64,000 nt of DNA from Typha latifolia (lineage: Eukaryota; Streptophyta; Magnoliopsida; Poales; Typhaceae): contig CM034103.1 in the NCBI GenBank assembly GCA_019914945.1, forward strand, positions 12,400,001-12,464,000, given 5' to 3'. The translations under genes and the position numbers were made by a program. Below, piece after piece: positions 34,125 through 46,623 of this stretch. Position 1 is the stretch's first letter, and the number at the start of each line of letters is the position of its first letter. The notes beneath the pieces are model-generated. The model had not been told where the DNA came from, did not search any database, and was given only the letters and a program-made list of their open reading frames with translations.

Positions 34125-35042
34125 GAAACTCAGTAGTCAGGGTACTGTTCAAAAGCTTAAGACTAGTTGTAGAAGTGCAAAAAAGATACTTACAAGTTCA
34201 TGTATAATTGTAGTTAAAAGGAAGAAAAAAGAAAAGAACTCTTTTTTGAGTGCCACCCAGTGTCAGCTGACCAACAGTTTCTGTTAAAATTGTGTCGTAT
34301 TCTTAACTTTTGCTTCAATGTTGCGGTACTGTACTAAGAGGCTTCCTGTGCTTAAGAGTGTTGTTTACATTACCTTAATTTTTAAAGGCGTTTGAGAGAG
34401 CTGCCATAGATATTAGACTTCAATGGCAATTCTTGACTACTTTTGCGATTGCTATACATATAACAGGTAGTTCAAGTTATACGTGTCTCTTGCTATCAAG
34501 TTGAAACAGCCAATTGTGAACAGCTTTCCTTGTATCAAGGTGTAACTTTTCTATCAGCTAGTTTGTGATTATATTTTAATAAGAAGTTGCAATTTATTCC
34601 TCCAGTCATTTTCTTTACGGGCGTCTATCCCAAAAGAAAATTTTATCCCAAAGGCTATGCAGATCGCTGCCAGTCTCTCGTTGTTGAACCTGAATGCCCA
34701 GCTAAGAGAATTTGCATGTTAAGTCACACCTGATAATATGCTAATTGCTACGATTCAATTAAGCTAACAATTTCCAATAAAAAGCTGAATATTCTCTGCA
34801 ATACATAACTTCTCCACCGCACAAAAAGATTAAACTTTGGGAGACATCCTAACATAAAATTATAAGAGAAATCAAGTCATAGCTTGCAAATCAAAATCGT
34901 TTTGTGGCTGATTGGGAACTTAAGCAAATGTTTTCTCAAAAAGCATTATGAGAGATCCCTCTATAATTATTTGGGGCGAAATATTATTGGCTCCAGAATT
35001 ACAGCACTATGGTTACTACTGAAATCTCATTGGCCATCATGT
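34125..35042. other. Convergent 3' region
   Basis: The 3' untranslated ends of the unknown-function gene and of the phosphoglycerate mutase gene. No further gene was recognised. Confidence 0.5.
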
Positions 35043-38000
35043 TCAGTTGTCAACCACTTCAATGAGGGTCGTCTCGTAGTCACTGGGAGCCTCAAAACCA
35101 TGGAGATTCATGACAGTTGCGGCAACATTGGCAAGACCACCATCGGGCACATCACTGCGGAATTTGACTCCTGGAGCAAGACCAGGGCCTCCTATGGCAA
35201 TTGGAACCTGCCAAATTTCATGTGACGATTGAGAACTTCCATAAGAAAGGCAACGTGTAGAGTTCTTATTACATGAATGCTACAAACAGTCAAATAGATT
35301 CATATGGGGTTAATGAAGCTGAGGATCTTTCGCAGAATGCTTACCGGTTGAAGAGTATGGGAAGTGAGAACTTGTATCTTCCCACCTTTGTCAAGAAGGG
35401 GTTGGCCAGTTTTGTTCCTTTTCACCATATCCTCAGCGTTTCCATGATCAGCAGTGACGACATAAATCCCACCAACTTGCTCTATGGCATCCAGAATCAT
35501 CTGTAAAAGCAGCACATCTTTATATTGCAGTTTTCTTTTAAGAATATCTAAATAATAATAGTACTTAGGGATCATCTAATATATCTTGCAGAATATCCTG
35601 CTTCCACATGGTATTACTATCAACAATGAAAATCAAGCTATTTCTGATATTCACTGGATCATTACAGAAGCACATAGTATCAAACTAGTAACATTCATAA
35701 AGAACAGGAATAATGCCTAATAAAAAAGAATGAAATCATCAGCTAAAGCAGAATAGATATCAAAATTCTAGCCTTTGACCAAGCTTCCTTAGATAAACTA
35801 CAGTAACTATATGGAGGATTAAAAAGCAAAAAAGCTCTCCCGGAAGAAATTTGCGGAATGCTATTGGTGCATTCTTGCAAAGTGTCTCCATCTTTCAAAT
35901 TTTTAGGAAAATTTTAACTCAAATAAATTAATTTTCAGCAAAAGGTCAGACGGAAACAAGAAGCATTCCCAGATCGGGTTGATAATTTAGAATCGTTTAT
36001 ATTTCTTCTTCACATATAAAATCTAATACAGAATAAAATGGCTATTAGAAATGCTGATTGTCAAATGCGTACATCCTTCTCAAATGTGTGCTTATCTTCT
36101 TTGAAAGAAATAAATTGTTATAAATAACCAAAACAGTATAATAGCATAAATGTGCAGCAACACCAGCATGAAAATAAAAGGCTGGGTCTAGTCAATCTTG
36201 AAGGGCATTCTAAGAAAATATAAGAGTTCATATGACGTGTTGGTCTTCAACAAACCAACTATGAAATTTTGAAAAAACAGTAGCTTATGAATCAAAACCA
36301 TAGTGAAAATCATCAATAATTGTTATCACCTTAATAGCTTTATCAGAAACTTTACAAAAGGAAATATTAATGTTTGACAAAAACTAAATCGGTAGCACAC
36401 AGATATGTAAATTAAAAACATAGTAAAACTGTCAAATTTGTTTCTTTTACCTTAACAGCTTCATCAGCAGCTTTACAAGCAACCACAGTAGCTTCTATAT
36501 CCCCAGTATGTCCAACCATATCACCATTAGGTAGGTTGACACGGACCTGTTAGCATAGAGAATTTAACAATAGACCTACAAATGAATAATAAATTCCAGA
36601 TGAAGTCTATATATTTCTGTACCTGGTCAAATTTGCCACTGAGGATAGCATCCCTTGTTCTTTCAGCAATTTCCAAGGCCTTCATCTTCGGTTGAACATT
36701 GAATGTAATTCCACTGTCGCTGGGAATTTCAACGTATTCTTCCATTGTTGCATCGAAGTACCCAGATCGGTTGCCATTCCAGAAAAATGTGACATGACCA
36801 AACTTGACAGTCTCACTGTGGAACAAACATGGAAAAGCTAAAGTGATAATGCTACTGATACATAGCAATAGTACAAGTAAAAACCTATACAGAGACGACA
36901 TGTTAGACAATGGTTACCACCAGATGAATAATTATGTGAAACTATATATTACCACTTCAGTTAACAAATAACAAGTGACAAGATAAGAATAGAAACATTA
37001 GAATCACCTTACATCAGCTATGGAACACATCTAAAAATTTATGATTGCATAAACTCAAGGATTTATAGCAATGTACACCTCCTAAACAACCTGGAGCACC
37101 AACAATCCTCGAAACTAAATGGATCACCGGTCCTAAGGAAAAAAGCAAACTAAGGAATCTAGGTAGGATATTGCCGCCCCACCCAAAACTTTTTATATAT
37201 GTAAATACTAAATAATGACGACAATTATAAAGAAAACTACTTCCATAATAAAATCAACAAAATGAGAGAACTGAGATAGACCAAAAGGAACATATTAGCT
37301 CCGGCAGATTCCATATGCACTACAGTGGAATTAGAAACACCAATTTCTCATGCCAAACAAATTAAACACTGAAGTTTCATTTTGGATATCACTTGCCTGC
37401 AAGCGAAAGTACGGACACCATTGTGCACCAAGTATTCACCGGATGTCCTTTCTATCTCTGGAGGAGAAACAAGATAGTGGCTTGGGAGCTTCAATTCACC
37501 ATCGTACTGAAGCATTCCAGCATATCGAATCTTCGGAAAGCGAACACGATCAAACTTATCAAAATCTTCATATTCTAATGCTTTAGCAATCATGGTCATG
37601 CGATCTGCTCGGAAGTTGATTGTCACGACTGCATCACCATCCACTATTGGCCCAACAGCCTTTCCACTCTCATCAACTATAACAAATGGAGGCAAGTACT
37701 GATCACTTGCTTTGGGTTGCTCCCTGAGCTTTTTCACAGCTTCAATGGCATTTTGAAATTTGTAAGGTGCTTCACCAAGAACCTGAGCATCCCACCCACG
37801 TTTGACAACACCCCAATCATTCTGCATGATTCACAGCATGAAATTACTTGGTTGGTAGTCAATATGAAACCGGTGAGAAATGCGTAAAGATGTGCCATTT
37901 AGTGTACACTACTACAACGCTTTTCTAAAACTACAGAAAAAAGGTAACTTTGAAATCTAATCATAGTGACAAAATAATGCACTACAGCGATAAAATAGAA

Positions 38001-40461
38001 TTCAAATGACTAAAATCTAAATAAAACAGCTTCAATTTTAGATGTAGCCATAAAGCAGTCTTTTGCCACAATGATTGACAGTAAAGTCCTTAAGCATATA
38101 AGGATTCTAATCCATGAATAACATATGAACAATAAGATTTTAAGCATGCAAGAAGAACCAAAATATAGGAGCATGTTCTTGGACATAAAAGTGGAATCAG
38201 TTAACAGGAAAAGAAAAAACATATTACTGTCTCCTTTTCATCAGAATTAATAAGAACCTTCTTGGACATAAAAGTATAACCACCTAGTAAAAAAATAATT
38301 GGTATCTCCTGATTCTCCTCTTCAAGAATAAAGTACCGTCCATTACTCCCTATTATATGTGTACACAAACAATAAATAAATAAATCAGTTGCCCAAAAGT
38401 GGATAAAGCTTGACCTCCCATGAACAGGTATATCCGGGACCTTGTATCAAATTAGGATACTCAGCCAACCAAAATTCATCAATAACATTTAAATATGGGA
38501 GGGTGTGAAGCATTTATCAATAAGACTTAAGCATTCGTTAGATCTCTATTATAAATCTACACAGAAACCATAGAACTGAAAAAAAAAATAGAATGCAGTA
38601 CCTCATAGCGGTCCATCGTAACATACATCCGACCACCACCAGATGCAATTTGTGCATCAACACCTTTCTCTCGTAGCTTCAAGAGATCATTCTCTAGTGT
38701 TTCTACAAAGCCAACACTTGAGCCATCCAAAACATCACGGCCATCAGTTAGGATATGAATACGGATTCTTTTCGCACCATTCTCACTTGCACCTTTCAGT
38801 AGCAACTAAAAAGGGAAAAAAAGAACATTAAATGTTATAATAAATAAAATGATACTAATCAAAAGATCTGCAACTGTCTCATGCATACCTGTAGTTGATC
38901 AAGTCGAGAGTGAACTCCTCCGTCACTCAATAACCCAATAAGATGCAAAGTACCTTGATCAAAACATTCTTTAATGTACTTAAAGCCCTCTCCTTCATAT
39001 ATTTTGCCAGAGGCGAGTGCGAGATCCACCAGCTTTGCACTATAATAGGAAAAAGAAGCCAACCCCGATTGACATAACATAAAACAATAATGCTAAAAAT
39101 CTGTAATTTGGAAACATAGAGAATGGGTGGTCTGGCAGCAAAGTTGAGCAAGTGAACGATTTGGCTATCAACATATTACAAAAGGACAGACAGCTTAAAC
39201 TAGCAATATAGCCCTGAAAAAAAATCTGTCATGAGGGAAGTAAAATACCCTTGAGCATAAATCCGTCCTGCACCCAAAGCATTGTGGCCTACTTCACTGT
39301 TACCCATGTCATCTTCAGTAGGAAGGCCAACAGCTTTTCCATGAGCCCTCACTAGTCTCCACTTCTCTGGGGCACCCTTCAAAATGAAGAAAGAGTCAAC
39401 AGGATGCTTCAGGTGAAAATAATAAATCAGCAAAATCATTAGCATAGCCAACAAAGAAAAATGAATAAAAACATATCCATCCAAGCTCTTTCCCAACTCA
39501 ATAAGAATGGCTGGAGAAACAACTCTATGTTGAAAATGTTAGTTGAAGAGTTGACAAATTCTATCACAGGATGTCCATCTGAGGGCAACCCTCAAAACAA
39601 AAGTGCCAAATTCTTAGCCAAAGCAAGATAAGAGTCTGAGGGGTTTGCAATGAAACTTATAGGTCAATTGGGGGAGGTATAGTTATACACAGCATTGGTT
39701 GCAGCTTAGAACCATGCAACCTAAAGGCTCCCTCTAGACATGAAAAGTTGAAAACAGTCAAATTAAATTGAATAATGACGATTTAGAAGAAAAGGTAATA
39801 AGGAAATGAGAAAAAGGTGAGTAGACCCTAACTCATGAAGCCAAGTGACAAATCAAATATACATTGTTACAAATAAATGCTTACTATATCCCGTTTCTCA
39901 TATCAACTGAGTATCAGATAAATAAAATCTACAATGGACCAGATCAATGAACTACTACATTCAGATACAATGAGCCTACAGCGTAAAAAGAATGTCCAAC
40001 AGTCAGCAAAATTATTACATCAATGAGTTTCTGCTTAAAGCTACTCCTTCATAAGTTCAAACACTGCCAAAGCTAGCACTAAACATAATACAAGTGTGTA
40101 CAGGATTAAAGGTGCATAAATTACCTAGATTCAAAAGTCAGACAAGCCACTGTAATGTTCTATACCACAGATCTAAAGAACCAAATCAGATTAAAGTTGT
40201 GCCAACTAAATATGCGCAATTAAATGGGAAAAAAAAATAAGCCATCTTTGATTCAGATCGCTAAGTAAAAGGAGTTTTTTTCCCCGAGAACACTTATACC
40301 TGCTTAAGTGAATCCATTGTTGGAGTCTCAGCGACATGAATGCAATTGTACTCGTCGGGATTGGCTTCTCCCCATCCATCCAAAACCACGACTGCCACGG
40401 TCTTCCCCTTGGGAAGCGTCGGGTGATCCGCCAACTTCCACGAGAAATCGGAGCTACCCAT
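35043..40461 (-). CDS. PGM-I: 2,3-bisphosphoglycerate-independent phosphoglycerate mutase
   Basis: Nine exons, 40461-40300, 39376-39249, 39039-38889, 38805-38602, 37821-37397, 36815-36623, 36546-36451, 35500-35345 and 35207-35043, give 559 residues, the standard plant length. It interconverts 3- and 2-phosphoglycerate in cytosolic glycolysis using a phosphoserine intermediate and two divalent metals. Metal and catalytic motifs are intact: VVVLDGWGE (24-32), [10 protein letters not shown] with nucleophile Ser81, [20 protein letters not shown] and [10 protein letters not shown] (469-478). The protein ends TLIEVVDN. Intron 5 begins GC instead of GT (AG|GCAAGT), the only donor that keeps phase and the [11 protein letters not shown] sequence. 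The start matches the family. A leader intron probably lies between about 40.48 and 40.72 kb. Confidence 0.97.
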
Positions 40462-40930
40462 CTCACCTAACTCTCCTATAACACAATCAAAACAAAGATT
40501 TAACAATAGATCTCTACAATTCAAACATCCCAATATGCCCAAATTAACCTAAAACCCCAACAAATAACATTTATAAAGTAATAGATTAGATCCAAACCAA
40601 TAAAAAGCACTTATCACTACTACCAATAGCGAAGAACAATCAAAGCGATGCCAAAGAAAGAAGCATTAAAACTCTAAAAGGGATCGATTTGATGTCTCAC
40701 GGTAATTAATCGCCTTTCTAGGTTTTCGTGACTGCGAACTTAGGGGATAATAAAGATCCTTCCTTGCAGAAGAAGGCGATGCGAGGCGGAGAAATCTCCG
40801 AAGCGAGCCTTTAAGGTCATGCTCTAACTATTCTTACGCCCAACTTTTCTTCTAACAAGATAACAAGACCGAAGGAGAGAGAGAGGGAGAGAGATCTCCC
40901 GGTGTTATATAAATAAAAGTGGGAGTTGTT
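40462..40930 (-). promoter_or_regulatory. Leader and promoter of the phosphoglycerate mutase gene
   Basis: On the minus strand, TTTATTTATATAAC near 40903-40916 is a plausible TATA box, followed by a GA/CT-rich leader. An acceptor-like TTATAG directly before the last leader bases suggests a leader intron. Confidence 0.45.
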
Positions 40931-41786
40931 ATATCAGATCACATATTAAAAATTTCAACGTGATTTAAAAAAAAAAGAATTCGACGTAATTGGACGGTGA
41001 GATGGTAGGTTTTCGCTTTATGGTAAGGCGTGAATCCCACCACCAACGGCTGAGGTGGCGACGTTAATTAAGCTATTCCGCAACAGCGGTGTACGTGACT
41101 GTCATCCATCGGTTGCAGCCTCACCAAACGTCGATTTTCCATTGGTCACAAAACGACGTGATCCAAGTGTATCGACACGTTAGAAGCAACACCGTATTGG
41201 AAACCGACGTCGTGAGCACACAGAAAGGTACCCCCTCCGCTGGGATTATGGATCTGTCATTGGTGGTCAAATTAGAGGGGCTCTTCTGCCGAAGTCGCGC
41301 AAACATGGCGGCCTCGGTCACGTGATTGGGATATGCGGTGAGATATTCCATTGTACATCCTTCTCGATAAAGTTGAATTCGGTAGAGCCGTAGTCGACCC
41401 TCCGTTGTTGTTGACCTGACTTCTATAATCGTTCGAAGTCTTTTTTTTTCTTCCAGATTCTTCCATTGGTGAGGTACTAAGGTTTTTGACATTCTGTGAG
41501 CCGACATCTCAATTGTCACACACAATTCAGACACGGAGCAAATTAAAAACCGAGTGGAAATGAATAAAAAAGTAATTGGGCATCAGCTGCATCTCACTGG
41601 CCCATCAATTCCTTTCCTAAATTTTAGCCAAGTTGAGGTTTCTCTCTACCTTGGGTTGATGATGCCAAATCCAAAAGAGAAGCGTAATAAGACAATCAAA
41701 ACTTTCCTTCTATTTTTAACATATCAACAGCGTTTCATGCAACCACTGCTTTTTAATTCTTGGACGTGCTTAATTTATTTTTCTCA
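40931..41786. other. Spacer between the mutase promoter and the CHX gene
   Basis: Contains the presumed distal promoter of the mutase gene and the 3' untranslated end of the exchanger gene. Short frames of 60-140 codons occur on both strands without family features. Confidence 0.4.
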
Positions 41787-44700
41787 TCACCTCCTACTCC
41801 AGCCAACGTTGAACGCCGCCGTGGACATCCTCTGGTTGGCATTGCTGAGGTACTGCTGCGCGGCCTGCTGCCCCGGGCTGTCGATCATCGCGGAAATCCC
41901 ATCACCTGGCAACGCTGCCGCTGAGACGTACTGCTGCACCACCATCACCGACACCATCATCGCAAAGTCCGACGACGCCAAGAGATCCCCAACCGGCCCC
42001 AACTCCGGGCACTCGGTCCACTCCGCCATCCCCGCCGTGAGTGCCGAGCCGGCGACCCCCTGCGACCTCCCCACTATGTAGAGGTCGTGGATGCACTCCA
42101 TGCTCCGGATCGCCGCCACCGTCTCCTCGCTGTTTCGCACCGCCTTCTCGGTATACGTCACCGACCCGTTGCCGGCGTTGCGCGCCTTGAAGTCGTTAAC
42201 GTACTCGTCGTCGAGCAGCTGCTCGTGGGTGCTGTCGGTGACGATGGTGATGGCGCGGGAGTCTTTGGCGGCCGCGGCGGCGGAGGTGGGGGAAGGGCAG
42301 TCGAGGTCAAGGAGGAAGAAGCGAACGACGGTGAGGGAGACGCCTGGGTGCTCGACCATGCGCCAGGCGTAGGCCAGGGCCTCGCGGTCGTCGGGTCCGC
42401 CGAAGAAGAGGAGGGCGGCATGGCGGGCCGCGGCGGTGGCGCTGGATCCGGAGGCGCTGAGGCCGCGGTCGACGAGGATGGCGACGGAGCAGGGAGCGGC
42501 TGCGAGGATGCGCTCGTTGAAGGCGCGGATGGCGGAATTGGTGGCCTCCATGCCACCGTCGACGGTCTGGTGCTTGTGGAAGGGGAGGAGGATGAGGGTG
42601 GCGTGCTTGTCGGCGGCAATGGCGCAGACGTCCTCGTGCATGGTAGGGTAGGGGGAGACGGCGGTGAGGGTATGCACGGACACGCCGCCGGCGTGCTGCT
42701 CATAGTTCTCGAAGGCGGAGAAGATGTGTCCGTTCTGTTGGCCGAGGCGGTGACGAGGGCGGTGGTGGGTGGCCTTGGTGGAATTGTTGACGACGAGGAT
42801 GTTAGAGGCGCGGCCGGTGAGCTCGACGAGGTAGAGGGCGTAGACGAAGATCGGGGAGCGCTTGGTGGGGTTGGAGAGATCGATCAGGGAGATGAGGGAG
42901 GGGACGTTCCGGGCGTTGTGTACGCAGGCGAGCACGCGGAGCTCGGCGTCCGGCTTCGAACGCTGCATGTTTCGGCGCTTGTATCCCATCAGACGCCTTG
43001 CCGGCCGGTGGACGGTGACCACCACCGGGGTCACCAGCGCCGTCATAGCTACCGACACTAGCACCATGATGGCAAACGATTCGTCATCCAACACCTGACG
43101 ATGCAATATACTATGAAGGATCACATTGTAATTGTCAAAACAAATAAAAAGAGGAAATGTATACTGTACACCCTATATTGTATTCTTATTACCGTTAACA
43201 CTCTTAGATGGCAATTTCCGATTCGACCTGATAACCCTGCCGGGTATAGATTTAATATAATCAAATTTTTATTAAAAAAATAAAACTTGTCTAACCCGAC
43301 CGAATTCAGATTTAATATAATCGAGTTCTCATAAAAAAAAAACGGATTAACTTGTCTTAACCTGATTATACTTTTTAATCTAATTTTAGTTTAATTTATT
43401 TATGACATGGAGATTCAATATATGTGATAATCTAATTATGACTTGAATAATATGTTTATAACATAAATAAATAAATTTATTTATAATCTAAATAATTTAT
43501 ATATTAAAAAAAACGAAATCTATTTATGACCTTGTAATCTGTTTAACAAATTGTTCGTGTTCACTGCGGCTCAAACTAAATCTACGCTGATCCGAATCTG
43601 AAACGACACTATTGCCACCACTCCGTACGAGCGTATTCATTAAATTTGGTCGACTAGAATGTTAATAACAATAAGAGAAATATATAGGGTGTAAATTACA
43701 AAATTCTCTTATAGTTAAAAGGAGATTAATTACGAACCTCTTTATCTCTTCCGATGTTGAGCACTATCATCTCCACGAGCCCCCTCGTATTCATCAGAAA
43801 CCCAAGCGCAAACCCCTCCCGAAACGGCAACGAGTAGAACGCCGCTATAAGAATCGTGCCCGCGATCTTCCCCAGGCCTGCGAGCACGAAAACGAGGACG
43901 AGCAGCCACGCCGTGACGGGGTCGGTGATCCTCGTCACGTCCGTCCTCAGCCCGCTGATCGCGAAGAACAACGGCAGTAGCAACCCCGTCACGAAATCCT
44001 CCAACTTCTCTATTAGCAACACCCCAAGCGGCCCGTTCGGTATGACGAGCCCGTAGACGAACGCACCGAACACCGAGTGGATTCCGATGGCGTCCGTCGC
44101 TATCCCGGCGAGCATGACGCCGGTAAGGACGAGGCAGATGTGGAAATCGTTCACCCCCTCCCCGTCCTGCATCCTCTCCGTCAGCCACCGTGCCGCCGGC
44201 CGCACGGCGTAGAAGCAGATCATCACGAAGACCCCGCCGGAGAGAAGGACCCAGAGGGACGGGAGCATGGAGCCGTGCGTCTCGGCGATGGCGATGGAGA
44301 CGGCGAGGAGGACCCACGCGCACATGTCGTTGATGACGGCGGCCGACATGGCGAGGCGGCCGAGGTCGGAGTTGAGGAGCTTCGTCTCCGCGAGGATGCG
44401 GGCGAGGACGGGGAAGGCGGTGATGGAGAGCGCGACGCCGAGGAAGAGGAGGAAGGCAAGCTGGTGGACGTTGGAGGAGACGTGGTGGCGGAAGACGAAG
44501 GAGGTGGCGGTGCCGATGGCGAAGGGGAGGGCCATGCCGGCCGCCGCGATCATCATAGCCTTCTTGCCCGTCCGCCGGATCACCGCCACGTCCATCTCCA
44601 CTCCGACGAGGAACAGGAAGTAGAGCAGGCCAAGGTGCGCCGCCGTCTCCAAGATCAGCAAGCTCTTCCCGGGGAACATCGCATCCCCCCACGTCCTTAT

Positions 44701-45057
44701 CCTACCCAGTACCGACGGCCCCAGCACCACCCCAGACTGTACATTAATAAAATAAAGCTCGCTCTCATATCATGTCATCACATATTATTACACGCTATGT
44801 TGTGGCAACCGACTTACGAAGATCTCAGCTACGACACGAGGCTGCCGGAGCGGCTTGAGGAAGAAGACGAGGACGCGGGTGGTGACCACCACCACCACGA
44901 TTTGGAGGATGAAGAGTGGGAGGGAGAAATCCAACAGGTTGTCACCTTCCCAAATGCCTTCGGTGGTGACCATCGTCGGAGAGTAGCAGATGACGGTGCT
45001 GCTGCCGCCGATCTGGCTGGTGGTGACGTTGCTGCCGAGGGAACCATCGTCGCTCAT
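41787..45057 (-). CDS. CHX15: Cation/H+ antiporter of the CHX family (CHX15-like)
   Basis: Three exons, 45057-44818, 44736-43738 and 43094-41787, give 848 residues (Arabidopsis CHX15 is slightly shorter). The first exon reads TVICYSPTMVTTEGIWEGDN, then LDFSLPLFILQIVVVVVTTR, the first membrane helix. About twelve transmembrane helices of the Na+/H+ exchanger fold occupy residues 45-430, with LLYFLFLVGVEMD, SITAFPVLARILAETKLLN and NTRGLVEMIVLNIG. A long soluble C-terminal region (about 430-848) resembles the nucleotide-binding-like domain of CHX proteins. Family members move K+ and H+ across endomembranes or the plasma membrane. The start is the first true ATG; an upstream in-frame TTG was rejected. 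The coding exons are very GC-rich, giving a long antisense shadow frame. Intron 2 holds repeat-like AT-rich DNA. Confidence 0.94.
43210..43610. repeat. Repeat-like block inside CHX intron 2
   Basis: The segment has cgacctgataaccctgccgg-like and aacccgaccgaattc-like phrases typical of dispersed plant repeats rich in ACCCGAC words. The stretch agatttaatataatc occurs twice exactly 60 bases apart (near 43248 and 43308). No coding sequence is present. Confidence 0.4.
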
Positions 45058-46623
45058 GGCAGTGGCAGTTGGGGGATAGATCTCGAGTCCGAGGGAGTCT
45101 GGAGGCAGGGAGAAGGTCAAGAGGAAGGAGAAGAGGAACGAGAGAAGCTAAAGGGATAGAGGAAATGGTCAAAGATCATGTATCTCTTTGACTTTAACCA
45201 AGTTTTGGCTGGTCGTCCGATCTCATCGGATATAACTAATGATAAATTTCCAAGAGCTAGCCCAACATCATGCATTGCTCCTTCTTCATATACTCTTTTT
45301 TTTTTCCTAGAAATTAATTTTTTTCCCAATAGTTACGTCCACTGGTTGAATGGAAAGATGATACGATCGTAACCAACTATTTGTTTTAAATATAAGTAAT
45401 CTTTTATTTTCTAAAGACATAAGAAGACATTACTAGCCACTTTACCGAACATTTATACCATCCTCTGAACTTTAGCATCGATATTTTTAACTAGTTGGTC
45501 GTCCAAAATATTACCCACCGAATAATTATTTGAATTATTTGCATGAAAAACTAAAGTAATTTTCTTTTTTAAAAAATAGGATCACCACTCAATTTCTATT
45601 TTAAAAGTAACTAAATCTATTTTTCTTTGGAGAGAAGTGAGGTCACACTTAAATCTATACATTTAGTCCTAACTATTAATTATTTAAGTACCATCTCATT
45701 TGCAAAGCAACCAATCTAATTGTACATCACTAGATTAAATCTAATAGATTCATATATAGTAAGCCGGGATTTAGTACTTTTTGCAAAATGAAAAAAAAAA
45801 GAGATGATACTCTTATTTTATTTTATTTTTTATTTGTTCAAATCACGTGATTATTATTATATTTTTCATTGCAAATAGCCTCATGTTTTATTACTTAAAA
45901 GTATTAAAAATATATATATCTAAACTCCTTAAACTATTGCCAATTTTTAAGTAGACTATGTTATTTATTTTGCGTGATACTTTGACTCTCTTAATTATCT
46001 ATATCTTTTACTTTCTTAAGGATGCCAATGGAAAATTCATATAATCATCTTACTTTTGAAACTTTATTTTTTTTTCTATAAAATAAAGGCCTAATAATTT
46101 GTAAAATGTCAAAAAAATAATCAAATGATATTTTTAATAAAAAATTAAAGGGGCAAAGGTGCATTTCAAATGTTTTATATAGTTAAAAAGGTTAATATGC
46201 CATAAAACATAAATGAAGAAGTTTCCATAGAAATAAATAATAGTTCAGGTCTTTAAGTGTAATAATTTATATAGAAAAAAAATATCAAAAAAAATATCAA
46301 AAAAACATGTCTCTTTTAATTTTTTATTATTTTTTATATGTTATTATATGAATATTTATTATTCGACACTTTGTAATTTATTTTGAATACTTCAAAAATA
46401 CCTCTCTCCAGAAAAATTAAAAAAAAAATTAAAAAAAAAGAAGAAGAGGAAATGCTACAGAATTCCTAAAACACCCTCCCCTTACTACTACTAGTCTACT
46501 ACTCTTCAACTACCGTTAACCCCCGCTATATCCCTTCAAATCTACAGCCATACCCAGAGCCATCCCCTCCTTTCCCCAAAATCTCCCTCAGGATCCGATC
46601 ACTCTCCCTTTCCCTCACCGCCA
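45058..46623. promoter_or_regulatory. Divergent intergenic region CHX15-like / calcium uniporter
   Basis: Promoters of two divergent genes. The middle 45.4-46.45 kb is AT-rich with long A runs. The last 130 bases before the uniporter start are C-rich without an obvious TATA box. No other feature was recognised. Confidence 0.4.

Noticed and set aside
42087..43061. 324-codon plus-strand frame opposite the CHX exon
   Set aside because: It is a GC-rich shadow of the last CHX exon, dominated by Gly, Val, Asp and Glu, with no domain or leader; the opposite strand is clearly the antiporter.
43742..44692. 316-codon second minus-strand frame inside CHX exon 2
   Set aside because: Arg/Pro/His-rich out-of-frame shadow of the true CHX frame.
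45058..45120. N-terminal extension of the CHX frame
   Set aside because: It starts with TTG, not ATG; the ATG at 45057 gives the expected CHX start.
44077..45159. 360-codon plus-strand frame across the CHX gene
   Set aside because: Low-complexity, acidic translation running through exons and an intron of the antisense gene; a composition artefact.
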